Shown: in pieces, positions 34,301 through 44,500 of the stretch
Numbering within the stretch: the first letter of the stretch is position 1
Layout: every line of letters begins with the position of its first letter
NCBI GenBank assembly: GCA_903813345.2
Contig: CAIIXF020000006.1
Location: 6,992,989-7,056,988 of the forward strand
Reading direction: 5' to 3'
DNA length: 64,000 nucleotides
From: Owenia fusiformis
Lineage: Eukaryota > Annelida > Polychaeta > Sabellida > Oweniidae
The notes under the pieces: model-generated
Seen by the model: the letters and a program-made list of their open reading frames with translations, nothing else
The model's database searches: none
What the model was told of the DNA's origin: nothing
Translations under genes and position numbers: made by a program

Positions 34301-35409
34301 ACCTGTAATACACACACCCCACATGTTTCAATAGGCTGTTTGTTGTAATCATACAATTTCGTATTTCTGTTGAATATGCTAGGGGGGCATTTTAATTGTT
34401 TCAAGTCACTTTGGTTTATTATGTTTGCATTGGCCCCTGTATCTAGTCTAAATGGTATAAGAACACCATTGACAACCAAAGGAGCTACCCATTTGTCATC
34501 ATTTACAACATTGATCTCATGTGATGGTTGATTGTCACTGATTTCTGAGTACTGTTCTTCAGGTTGTTCATTTACAAAATTTATGTAATACTCACAGTCA
34601 CTGCTATCGGTTTCATTTTCATCATTTACAATGTTCACCTGTTTTCTGCGGCCTGATTGTCGCTTTTTTCGTCCATACTCCTTGGGTCGCGCACCTTTCG
34701 TGATGTGGCACTTAGATGAGTAGTGGTTCCTCTTGCCGCATTTGTTGCACGTTTGTCCATACGCTGGACATTTACGGATAGCATGATCATATCCACATTG
34801 TGAACAGTCTGTTATCATCCTTGGGGTAGTTGTCACGTTGTTGATGTCCGCAGACGCAGTAGTCTCAACATTTTTAAATGTCTTCATTCTTTCAACGGTT
34901 TGCTCTGCAGCTCTGCAAATTTTCTCACAGTTTGTCAATGTCAAATCATCTTGCCTTAATAGGCGTTCTCGGAGCGTGTCATCGTTGACTCCGATTACTA
35001 ACTGATCACGTAAGATAGAATCTTCCAGTGTCCCATATTTGCATGTGGTGATTTTCACCTTCAAATCTGACAGGAATTCTTCAAAGGATTCTCCATTTTT
35101 CTGTAATCTAATCCGAAATACATAACGTTCATAGGTTTCGTTCTGCTTTGGGATGCAGTATGCGTCAAATTGTTGAAGTACAACTTTATAATTTGTAGAG
35201 TCTTCCTCTTTATCAAATTTGAATGTCTTAAACAGTTGACTGGCTTTGGGCCCAGCACAGGTAACGAGTAGTCCTATCTTCTGTTTGTCTGTGATTTCAC
35301 CAAGGGCATCTAGATAGAACTCAAATTCACTCCTGAAATTTAACCAGTGTTTCTCCAAATTGTTGGAGAAATCCACCCTTTCTGGCTTCGGAATATTATT
35401 CATCATCAT
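31306..35409 (-). CDS. Gypsy gag-pol polyprotein, intact, 1367 aa
   Basis: A single uninterrupted frame encodes all enzymes for copying a Ty3/Gypsy element. Gag-like N-terminus (about 1-195), then two zinc knuckles: C202-x2-C-x3-H-x4-C214 (one residue shorter than the usual spacing) and C221-x2-C-x4-H-x4-C234. Aspartic protease with LDTGAN at 322-327. Reverse transcriptase about 480-690 with YIDD at 630-633. RNase H from about 775 (TDSS at 778-781; DHKPL at 846-850). Integrase HHCC at H999, H1002, C1032, C1035, and a catalytic triad D1063, D1116 (in VDNATMF instead of the usual SDNGxxF) and E1152. Gag and pol are fused without a frameshift. No chromodomain or env was seen. ATG 35409 follows the 5' LTR by about 70 bp. 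No inactivating change was found, so the copy may be competent. Confidence 0.97.
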   Translation of the reverse strand: MMMNNIPKPERVDFSNNLEKHWLNFRSEFEFYLDALGEITDKQKIGLLVTCAGPKASQLFKTFKFDKEEDSTNYKVVLQQFDAYCIPKQNETYERYVFRIRLQKNGESFEEFLSDLKVKITTCKYGTLEDSILRDQLVIGVNDDTLRERLLRQDDLTLTNCEKICRAAEQTVERMKTFKNVETTASADINNVTTTPRMITDCSQCGYDHAIRKCPAYGQTCNKCGKRNHYSSKCHITKGARPKEYGRKKRQSGRRKQVNIVNDENETDSSDCEYYINFVNEQPEEQYSEISDNQPSHEINVVNDDKWVAPLVVNGVLIPFRLDTGANANIINQSDLKQLKCPPSIFNRNTKLYDYNKQPIETCGVCVLQVQVKGKCHRVHFVIVKNGISLLCDKTCDKLGLVKRVWVVNNNTPVKEVKEMKMPNVKSPGESNMHHNSKSPATRVDKLINDYPSAFNSISKFESMPFTYKISLEENAQPVIHAPRHVSVPMRGKVHSELSRLETLGIIRKINDPTDWVNSMVVVKKSNGDVRLCVDPTDLNRSIKREHYPIPKKDLIISEMKNAKVFSKLDASSGFFQIKLHPESQPLTTFNSPWGRYCYQRLPQGISSSPEVFHKAMEQVVDGLDGVRVYIDDLIIWGENATEHDMRLKMVMERLVKYNVKLNKGKCQIGESEITFLGEKLTQNGVQLDEGRIDTITNLESPKDKTGLQRIFGVINYAGKFIPNLSARTTHMRKLLESQVIWKWESNHEQEFQDIKKVISSSPVLAYFDPLRKTRVSTDSSKDSLGMVLMQQHGTDWKPVAYGSKSLTECQKRWAQIEKECLGLVEGCNKFHEYIYGMDKIELETDHKPLIPISQKNLNDMTPRLQRLFMKLQKYDYTMIYTPGKNLVLADALSRASFRTKRSEPRVSKLDIQVENQVNMIFNEIPVSENIMRKIQIETKKDPILSKIIDYVRNGWEKGSEKIYSQMKHEITVVDDILLKGQTVIIPKSMRKEILNRVHEGHLGVEKCKRIARKSVYWPGINNDISDMIGKCETCLELRYNNAKQPLINGDKTKGPWEKVAIDLFKLFDKDYLLVTDYFSNYPECVHLSSTKAKTIISHIKSIFARFGIPLKVRVDNATMFESREFKEFADTYEFDLSFSSPFHSQGNGKAENGVKIVKRLMKKAIRSNTDPHLALLAYRNAPLECGKSPAELLMGRPLRTRLPSAIQANDRFTDIVKSKALQKEKQKKYYDKNTKQLSELENNQTVRLKRNPKDKWDVKARVVAKVSSRSYKVETEGGKLFRRDRRELLSSKEPFNEIMCQDLDIQTRPPTPCPPNSHETNQSTNPSPVPTSNRFSPLLNIDVEHPAAELRRSGRVSKPVNRLCYN

Positions 35410-35479
35410 TTTTAGGCCTTTCTATGCTAATAATCCATTTTTTGTATTGTATTATTAAATATTTCACCACGCAGTACCA

Positions 35480-35612
35480 TGTAATGATCTGGACAGTACA
35501 AGTTCTAGCTTTAGAAGACCAAGTTGTATATTTGTAATCCCACACATGTACAAGTAACATAATACCTCAAAGGCAGTTAGCAAGATGATACCAGAAACTG
35601 GATATCATTACA
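35480..35612 (-). repeat. Gypsy 5' LTR (133 bp)
   Basis: Same 133 bp as 30729-30861, with no difference by eye. It is unusually short for a Gypsy LTR. Transcription of the minus-strand ORF would start here. Confidence 0.9.
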
Positions 35613-35617
35613 GGCTG

Positions 35618-36005
35618 TATTTGTCAAATTCTAAGAAAATGACCTCAGACAAGCAACCCTCATTCTGGTATCATTTTTGCTCCAAGATGGCTGCTGAAAT
35701 GGAGAACATGAAAGAAATCAAAGTGGAACAAAGTATACTACAAGATATTCTCACTTTTATTGACCTTGAGCAGCTACCATATGCACGATATAGTCTAGAT
35801 ATGGCTCTGTGTGATTTTCTTCCTTTTCTGAAGTTGAAAGAAGGGTTGGAAGAAAATGTTTTTTACTCATTGGATGAGATTTAGAGTGACACTCCAGCAG
35901 CATTTGTATCGCATAAGCAATGGCGGTTTCATGAATGTCTTTCAATCATTGGTAAAGCGGTCTGAAAAATGTGTTCAAATTCATGGAAAATATGTTGAAA
36001 AGTAG
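35618..36005 (+). pseudogene. Mariner transposase, C-terminal remnant
   Basis: A frame up to 35884 contains YSLDMALCDF and then FLKLKEGLEENVFYSLDEI, the mariner signature YSPDLAPCDF-x-LFPKLK with Pro changed to Leu and Met. It includes the Asp of CDF, normally the third catalytic residue. A TAG interrupts at 35882-35884. The C-terminus EKCVQIHGKYVEK is found in another frame at 35964-36005, ending TAG. The N-terminal helix-turn-helix and the first catalytic Asp are absent. It is dead through deletion, a stop and a frameshift. Confidence 0.75.
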
Positions 36006-36170
36006 GTCTTAATATGTGAAGATGATGATGGCAGATGACACTCAGATTGAAAATCGGAAATTCTCTCATATCATGACTGGTGTTAGGTTGTGCACCTGCA
36101 CCTAAAGTATTTGACATATTGTGACGTGATTTACTATATTCAAATACCGTTCCGGGTGGCCGCGACTCGG

Positions 36171-36762
36171 TATTAAAGTGTGAATACAGTCATGTTCGAA
36201 TATTTGATAAAAACACCCAGAGATAATCAATCATCTGATGCCAATGGAATCATTATGAACCAAGTTATCTAAGCAAATCCTGAAGCCATGCGCAAGACTG
36301 TATTCAGCCATCTCTCTGTAATGAGTTAATGTACTATTAGTTCATGTTATATTGATTGAGATGGTTTTCAAACAAAGAGCTAATCAAATAAGTGATCACT
36401 TATGCAACATTTCAAGCCATTACTTACCAAGCAATATATGCTATTTTTAGAATTATAATATCCATGTTTACTGACCACATGAGATACTATAATGATATTC
36501 CCTATAGAGAGTGTTAAATATACTGAAACTTGTTATATAATATCATCCTTCACTGCTTTAATAGCAACTTATGTAATGCAAGAAATTACTCTTGGGCCAA
36601 GGATGATATAATAGTGAGATGTATCCCTTAATGAGTCTATAAAAGTTGTCTATTTTTGTAAAGTGTTCTATTTTGATATTTTTTTCTGAGGTCTTTTTGC
36701 AGTTTTGTGACTTTAAGCAGGATATAATGATCACCCAGCAACACTTTCACACTTACAGTACA
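36171..36762. other. Intergenic, nothing recognised
   Basis: AT-rich sequence without coding or repeat structure apparent. Confidence 0.4.
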
Positions 36763-37079
36763 GCGATTCCAAGGAGGATTGGCCCCCAGAGTGCAACATC
36801 GATATTCTGTCCCATATATGAGCATGTCGTGATACAAAATTCGAATTCAAGCATCCGCCATTTTGTTCACTTCAACATTTGAATCGTGAATTTTGATCTT
36901 ATTTCCTCACGAAAAATTCCAAAACTCACAAGAAATGATCGAGATATTAGTTCGAATCTTTTGGACCGTTTATTTTGAATTTATAGTCGGTTATAATTTC
37001 CGAAAATAACGACATTTCGACGTTTTCATTGTTGGAAAATATCGAGTGTCGATCCTGGGAGCCAATCCTCCTTGAGCGA
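36763..37079. mobile_element. MITE, GGATTGGCTCCCAG family (copy 2)
   Basis: The left end CGATTCCAAGGAGGATTGGC plus CCCCAG and the right end CTGGGAGCCAATCCTCCTTGAGCGAT are inverted repeats of about 24 bp. It shares the GGATTG-CTCCCAG terminus with 13540-13656. Confidence 0.7.
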
Positions 37080-37754
37080 TTCAGTTATTATAAAGCTGAG
37101 ATCAGTATAAATGTCAAGTTAATGCAGGTGTAATTACATGATAAGCCACTCAGCCGGTCAGGTCATTAGCAACATTAACTGATCGATCAAGTGAAAAAGT
37201 GAAAAAATACACCCAAGGAGATTTTGTAGATTATGGAGATTAAATGCATGGTTAGGATGTCATGCTTCGAATCATCAATCAGGAGGAGATTACATTGCTA
37301 TACTTCAAGATTTTTTCCAGGTTGAAATTAATCAATTTTTTATGTACATGTTAAAAAATGAATCACTGTTTATATGGCCAGTGATCAGAAAGATATAATT
37401 TTGGATGAGGTTTATTATTACATGCACATAGCAAATGATGTTATTTTTGGTATTGAATGGATACAACATAATACCCTGATATAATCTGAAAAACTTATTG
37501 GATATCCTAGTTAAACCAATTGGAAAGGATCTTATGACTAAAGGTAATGTAAGTGTAAAATCACTTGTTGCATAGACAGAAAAATATATTGCATTTCCAT
37601 GGCTTTATTGTACATCAATACCAGATCAATATGCATTATGTGTACTCAGTTTTTCAATTATAGAATAGATATATCTAAAGAAGCATGTTGAATGTTCACA
37701 AGAGGTGTTAAAATATTGGTATTTAGTATAAAATTGCTTACTATTACAGTCTAG

Positions 37755-38215
37755 AGAGTTGGTCAGTATATAGAGGCTTAGAGAGGTGTTCAGTCGAGAG
37801 TTGTTCAGTTATAAAATGTTCAGTAGAGAGGTATTGGTATTCAGTAGAGAATTGTTTAGTTGAAAAGTGTTCAGTAGAGAATTATTCAGTGAAGAGGTTT
37901 TCAATAAATAGGTGTTCAGTCGAGAGGTATTCAGGAGGGAACTGATCAGTAAAGAGATCATAACAGATTGTTGTTTACTAAGAGAAGTGTTTGTTTAAGA
38001 GTAGTGTTCTTTGGAGGTGTTTTAATAGAAGGTGTTTTTGGAAGGGTATGTTATATTTAATAGAGACAGTGCTGGGTGTTCATAAGAGGTGTGATAAGTA
38101 GAGGGCCAGTCGAGTGTTGCAATGTGTTCTCTGTTTAGTGTTCAGTGTACATAAGTACAATACTAACCAATAACAGATGTTCACTAGACATATGCAAATC
38201 ATAATGAAGAGCTGT
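37755..38215 (+). repeat. Degenerate GTGTTCAGTAGAGAG repeat array
   Basis: About 20 imperfect copies of (G)TGTTCAGT followed by (C/A)GAGAG, spaced about 17-25 bp. It is the reverse complement of the GAACACCTCTC motif at 24145 and of the interior of the TACAGTAAAACCTG elements, so it probably derives from expansion inside such an element. Confidence 0.65.
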
Positions 38216-38218
38216 TCA

Positions 38219-38257
38219 CTTGAGAATTGTACAATTCTTAATTGTACAATTCTCAAG
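38219..38257. repeat. Perfect palindrome, 18-bp arms, 3-bp spacer
   Basis: CTTGAGAATTGTACAATT and AATTGTACAATTCTCAAG are exact inverse complements separated by CTT. Each arm contains the smaller palindrome AATTGTACAATT. Confidence 0.9.
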
Positions 38258-41200
38258 ATATTACAATCTTCTAGGCTGATTAATCATACCTATTGTAGAT
38301 TTTCCCATAAGTCTATAATTGTCAAATGTGATTAAAGCAACAGTCGTTTCACTATCATGTTGAAACTATTCCCAACAGATAAATAACATCTTAATGCAGG
38401 AGGAAGTGGAAAAATTAGCGAAAGAATCATTGAAATGATCTGATTGGCTCTTTTATCGGCTCAAGTAAGATCTAAGGAGATAAATCCATAGAAAAGTGAG
38501 GTTTGTTCGATGCATTGTGCTGAGGAAACATATGGTGCTATTTGAGAAAATATAAACAAGCATTTGCATAATCTACATTCACATCTATGGGGGTGAAATA
38601 TCATTTTTAATGCATGGATTTATGGAGCATTTTCCTGTGTTATCGCAAGGAGTCGATGGAAATCTGAATGATTCCAGGAAGTATAGGTAATATGCATGTA
38701 TCAAATTGCTCAACAAAGCACAGAAACACGTAATTGCAGTATTAATTCGCTTGAAGTAGATTTATTTTTAAGTTTATAGATCAGGCCGGCATAAGTACAG
38801 AAGATATTTTCTCTTGATGATACATATATGATGGGATTCAAAAATGTATTTATAAAGCAGCTTCAGGATTAAACAGCTGCGCATGATTCAGAAAAGCAAT
38901 TATTACTCCATTGCCAAGTCATGCTTTAAATAATTGAAATGTTGGTTAACCCTTTTTTTAATTTTATTTCAAGGTCATTGTGCTAATTCATTGTTTTTCC
39001 TTGGTTTTCCTTGTTAAGAATAATGAATCTTTATGATGATATGCCTGAATAGTCTAGAAAGGTAATTGTGTTTATGAGATCCCTTGCACAAGGTGTCACA
39101 TCCTCAACCTCATTTGGACTGCATCATATCTACAAGGAGATTTCAAGGTTAAATGAAGCATAAACCTATTTATTGAGTATTGAGCATAAACAAAAGGATA
39201 AACACTTCAAATGGATCACATAAACCACATTAAAACAAATTATTGTGAAAAATATAAACTTTTTGTTGATATATTTTTAGGACTGCAGATCATGAAATAT
39301 AATCGCTGTAAGACTAATGACCCTTGGGAATAATGAAATTGTTGACTCGGAGGCCTTCAACACAGCGTAGGTGGCTATTACACAGTATAATGGAGATAAG
39401 ATGGATAAAACGAGAATTGTAAACACCCTGGGGAATCGGGAGAATTTTCAGGTTCAGATCGTGAAGAACACTTCCAGTGAACATACTAAATAAAGAAGGT
39501 AATTTATATTCTATTACTTTTAGACCCTTTAAGTTACCCTGTACATCTATCTCCCCTCTGCCCACCCTCTATTTCTCAAACCCATTTGAAGAGTTCCTGG
39601 GAAGGTTTTACGACGGAGATAATGCCAGATTTCCTTTTTAGGTAATATGGTCACTCTTAAAAGAGTGGCTGAATTTATGCACCTCAATGGGCTTTCAAAC
39701 TCATAAAAATCATGATTATTCCAATAGAGGAAGTTTTTAAAGGAAATATAGGAAGTTTGCTTCATGTATCCATCCATTTGTCATTCAAATACTGGTATGA
39801 TTCTCTTTTTGGAGTGAAGATGCATTATGGTTTTCAAAAAATTATTCAAAATGGCTACTTCATTGAAAAGATAACACTCAGATTTTCATGAAAACAAAGT
39901 TTTTTGTTTTATTTGAAGCATGGGCTCTAATTGAAAGCCCACCTTTGAAGTCAATAGGTATAACTTAATAACTTTATGAAATATTGGTAGGTTAAAAAAT
40001 CATATCTATTTTACATTGTTATGTCACCACCACAAGTCACAATTGCCACAATTTTATAGTCTCTAACTTTTTGTAGACGGCATTTGGCACTTAACATCTG
40101 TAACAAATGGCATGTGGTGACATTTTGCATGTTAATGCCCTGTTAAGTTCATTTGGGATTTGATTTTTTGTTGAATTATCATCCTTTTTATGTGTTAAAT
40201 GACTGTCTTAATTGTTATTTTATATCTTTTTTTCATGCACAAGACCATTGATATTATATGCAAATCAATTGGCTATTTTTGCCCAATGCACTAAAAGAAG
40301 CAACGGTTATTAAAAAAGCACATAGGTTTTATGGTAACAATTCCATTTTGAAGTTGTGATTGTAGAATCATTTTCCATGCATACCTACATATTAATACAT
40401 TTAAGTCAATTTTCATTGTTTTTAGAGAATTAACAATTAATATAAACATTTGTGTTTTTTAAATCTGATGCATATAGCCATCGATCCAGCCAGACATATT
40501 CTACCAGACGGTGTCAGCGTAACCGTGTAAAAGTCAAACATGTACATGGTGTAGATTTAATCTTATATTAATAACTATGAAATATGAAAATCACTAGATG
40601 TAAAATCGTAGCAATTAGGAAGCTGATTCCACTTTGAACGAATTATATTAATAGATAAATGCCTGACATGATGATAATGATGTATCATTTATATTTCAGT
40701 GAGTTCTACCTAAAAGCTGTTGTCAAGATCAGTGGATTGCACAGACTAGGATTTTTGAGATTGGAACAGTCAGAATATGGAAACAGACTAGGAATAATAT
40801 GAATATGTTAGGAATAATGAGAGCAGAAAAAGAACAGGAAAGGAACATTTAAAGACCAAGCTTCACTTAAATAATACATGCATTTCAATCTCCATTGAAA
40901 AATACATGCAGATTGCAGAATGTTTGGAATAAAGTGCAATTTAGACAAGGAATATATACTTAAAGTAAAAATATAAAACAAATGCAATACAACATAGATC
41001 ATGAATAAACACATGGGATAAATTAAGAAAGATATGGAATAATCAGAATGAACAGCTAGACACTGAATAATAAGCCCTACAAGGAAGACACAAACTAATA
41101 AGAATGTAAAGAACAATCAACAAGAAAAGGAATAATCAAGAAAGAATATGAAAAATCGTTGTAGATAATGAATGTAATGAAATACAAGGTGATAGTAGAA

Positions 41201-41480
41201 ACATACATTAGCGGCACACAGGAGCTTTAATTGAAGTAAAACCTCCATGTAAGCAAACATGTTGACATATTTACATGTACTTTAAGAACAAAGGATGAGA
41301 AAATTAACTAGTCAAACAATCTACAATGTTGAGGAATAACTTAACACATTTTAAAAAAACCCATTTATAATGTCTAAATAATACAATGGAGTTTTACAAT
41401 GAAAAGGACTAAATGACCGAAGAAACAAAACAACCTCTCGTCTACTAAGAGGCGTCAAGACAAGAGCTGACACAAGAGGT
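38258..41480. other. Gene-poor interval upstream of the PH-gene ATG exon
   Basis: No coding exon was recognised. A block around 40085-40145 (CTGTAACAAATGGCATGTGGTGACATTTTGCATG) recurs at 59535-59580, a dispersed repeat. Palindromic GGGCTTTCAA/TTGAAAGCCCA sites lie near 39687 and 39919. Confidence 0.45.
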
Positions 41481-41525
41481 TGAGATTACCCAACAGGATC
41501 TGGGCACAGGAGGTTCTCTAACAAG

Positions 41526-41577
41526 ATGGCTGGGTGGCACAGTCTCAGTGGGTATCTACACTACAAACCTGGGGGAA
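41526..41577 (+). CDS. PH-domain gene, coding exon 1 (start)
   Basis: ATG in good context (AACAAGATGG) and 17 codons ending GGTAAACCT-like KPGG, then donor A|GTAAGT (phase 1). An in-frame TGA 15 codons upstream (41481) excludes a longer N-terminus in this exon. It encodes the first strand of the PH domain (SGYLHYK). Confidence 0.75.
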
Positions 41578-44500
41578 GTAAGTCAACATATTAATTCAAT
41601 GAATTATATGTAAGGGACTGTAAAACATCTTGGTTTCACTTGATTGTTAACAAACTTGTTACAATCAATGTTAATGGTTCAATTTAAATGATGGTAAATT
41701 GATAACTACCATTGATATTTATTGAGTAAAATGTTGATAATTCAAGAGCTAAATAATGGGGAATTAAAGAATATGTTGAAATTCAACATGAAAATCCATA
41801 AAAATTACATTTGTGAATTTTAAAATCATGTTTTACAGCATACATGTATATACAGTAGAACCTTAGTGAACACCTCTCTCTAGTGAACACCTGTGAGAAC
41901 ACTTCTTCTAAGCACATACTCCACTGACTTTGGTATAAAATTGCCTCTGTAGTGAACACCTACCTACAGCGAACACATTTTTGTGGCTCCATAGGTGTTC
42001 ACTGTACACAGGTTTTACTGTATTTTACTTTTTTATCGCACTTTGAAAAAGTGCTATATTGTCGTCGTCTTGTGCTGTTGGGCGGGCGTGTGGTCGTGCG
42101 GGCGTGCGGGCGTGCGGGCGGCACATAAACCAAATCTTGTCATCAAATTTCCAGGATAACTGCTTACCTGTTCAACTTGAAATTTTTACAGATGCAAGAG
42201 CAGACTAGTACCAAGATCTGATTAGGTTAAGGGCATGCTGGGTAAACTACGTGGCGGCCATTTTGAATTTTTCAACAAATCTTGTCATCAAAATTCCAGG
42301 AAAACCACTTATCCGTTCAACTTGAAATTTTTACAGATGCAAGAGCAGACTATTGCCAAGATCTGATTAGGTTTTGGGTATGCTGGCTGAATTACATGGT
42401 GGCCATTTTGAATTTTTCAATTTGGCGGCCATTTTGAATTTTTCAACTTGCTCCAAATTGACCAAATTTTTTTTTTAAAAACATCTACAAGTTCTCAGAA
42501 GTTCAAATCTGACCTTAGATTTTAGATTTGACCTTTCGTTCAACTTCAGTGACCTTCAAAAGGTCAAAAAAGTTGATTTTCTAAATTGATATTTTGGATT
42601 TAAATTTAAGTCAGCTTAATTACAAAACACCTACTGAGGTCTGAAAAAGTGAAATTTTCAAGGTCGAAGGTCAAGGTCATTAAACTAGGTCACAGATTTG
42701 ACCTTTCATTCACCTTCAGTGACCTTGAAAAGGTCAAAAAAGTTGATTTTCTAAATTGATATTTTGGATTAAAATTTAGGTCAGCTTAATTACAAAAGAC
42801 CTACTGATGTCTGAAAAAGTGAAATTTTCAAGGTCGAAGGTCAGGGTCATTAAACTAGGTCACAAATGATGTTATCCAAGTTTCTCAAAGTTTGAGACTA
42901 CAAATTAATTCTTGTCATCAAAATTCCAAGAAAACCGCTAACCTGTTCAACTTGAAATTTTTACACATGCAATAGCAGACTAGTGCCAAGATCTGATTAG
43001 GTTAAGGGCATGCTGGGTAAACTACGTGGCGGCCATTTTGAATTTTTCAACAAATCTTGTCATCAAAATTCCAGGAAAACCACTTATCCGTTCAACTTGA
43101 AATTTTTACAGATGCAAGAGCAGACTATTGCCAAGATCTGATTAGGTTTTGGGTATGCTGGCTGAATTACATGGTGGCCATTTTGAATTTTTCAATTTGG
43201 CGGCCATTTTGAATTTTTCAACTTGCTCCAAATTGACCAATTTTTTTTTTAAAAACATCTACAAGTTCTCAGAAGTTCAAATCTGACCTTAGATTTCAGA
43301 TTTGACCTTTTGTTCACCTTCAGTGACCTTGAAAAGGTCAAAAATTTGATTTTCTAAATTGATATTTTGGATTTAAATTTAGGTCAGCTTAATTACAAAA
43401 CACCTACTGAGGTCTGAAAAAGTGAAATTTTCAAGGTCGAAGGTCATCAAATTAGGTCACAAACAATGTTATCTAAATTTTCCCAAAGTTCAAGACTACA
43501 AATAAATTCTTGTCATCAAAATTGCAGGAAAACCGCTAACCTTGTCAACTTGAAATGTTTACAGATGCAAGAGCAGACTAGTGCCAAGGTCTGATTAGGT
43601 TTTGGCCATGCTGGGTAAATTGCATGGTGGCCAGTTTGCTCTTCAAAGTGCGATATTTATCACTGTGTGTCTTGTTCTCACCATCTATGATATCCTTTGC
43701 AAAAGTGATTGATTGTCTCATACTCTTTATTTACCTGATAAATCTCCTAACTTATCCAGCCAATCAGCACCTGATACAGCTCAAACACATGGACGAATGA
43801 TAGGGGAGGGGGTATTTGATATCTTTTTAAGAAAGGACTTAAAATATGGCCAATAGCCTCTTGTCCAATCCCTCTACTGTAAGAAAAATAACATACCTTT
43901 GGTGAAGTATGACCTAAACTGTTCACAAGACAGTGGGCCAATATAAGTTTTGAAAAGCCTGCGCCTGCTAACTTTTTGATTGGTCAAGGCACTGGGACTA
44001 TTACACGCGTACATACCGATCAATTGAATATAAAACTATGCAAGCAATTTTTCTAAACTCAGTTCAGTCACCATTTCACCTAATATCACCTAATCTCATA
44101 TAATTTCATAAAAATGTATTTATTAATCGTGTTTATTGATACATTTATGTCCTTAAACTGCTTAAGTTGTAGGTTTAGAAAAATTGCTCGCGTAGTTTTA
44201 TCTTCAGTCGATCGCATGTAGTAATGCATTAGATCAAATGTGGACACAGGAACAGACCATCAATTTTTGTTGTTTTTGACCCCTTTGTTGGTCAATTAGA
44301 TAAAAAACAGTTTTCTTTGACCACTCTACTCTAAATCATCATAGGTATGTTATAAATTGTTTATGTCACTATGGTGGCACATATTCCAAGGTCGGGCCAT
44401 GGCCACCTTGGCCATATATGCCACAATAGTGACATAACCTCTAAGTTTAACATTCAATATTCCTAACATAAAAGAAATGTCTTTCATGTTAAATCATAGT

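Larger units (their letters stand above)
30724..35617 (-). mobile_element. Complete Gypsy-type LTR retrotransposon with 5-bp target duplication
   Basis: Identical 133-bp LTRs (30729-30861 and 35480-35612) bound an intact gag-pol on the minus strand. They start TGTAATGAT and end ATCATTACA in either reading. GGCTG occurs directly outside both ends (30724-30728 and 35613-35617), the expected 5-bp target duplication. In the element's orientation a polypurine tract (AAAAAGGGAGA, 30862-30872) precedes the 3' LTR, and TGGTACTGCGTGG follows the 5' LTR as the primer-binding position. The element proper is 4884 bp and has no env-like ORF. Identical LTRs and an unbroken ORF indicate a very recent insertion. 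Confidence 0.95.
30531..36170 (+). mobile_element. Degenerate mariner-type element split by a Gypsy insertion
   Basis: The left end (30531, after TA) reads AAGGGACCCTGCCACCCGGAACGGTAT. The right end (to 36170, before TA) is its inverse, with 17 bp perfect (ATACCGTTCCGGGTGGC, 36144-36160). Removing the Gypsy element and one copy of its target duplication leaves about 750 bp, against about 1.3 kb for an intact mariner. The copy was therefore internally deleted, and only the C-terminal transposase part remains (35618-36005). Confidence 0.6.

Noticed and set aside
31781-34308. Plus-strand open frames opposite the Gypsy polyprotein
   Set aside because: Antisense shadows of a strongly conserved gag-pol ORF.
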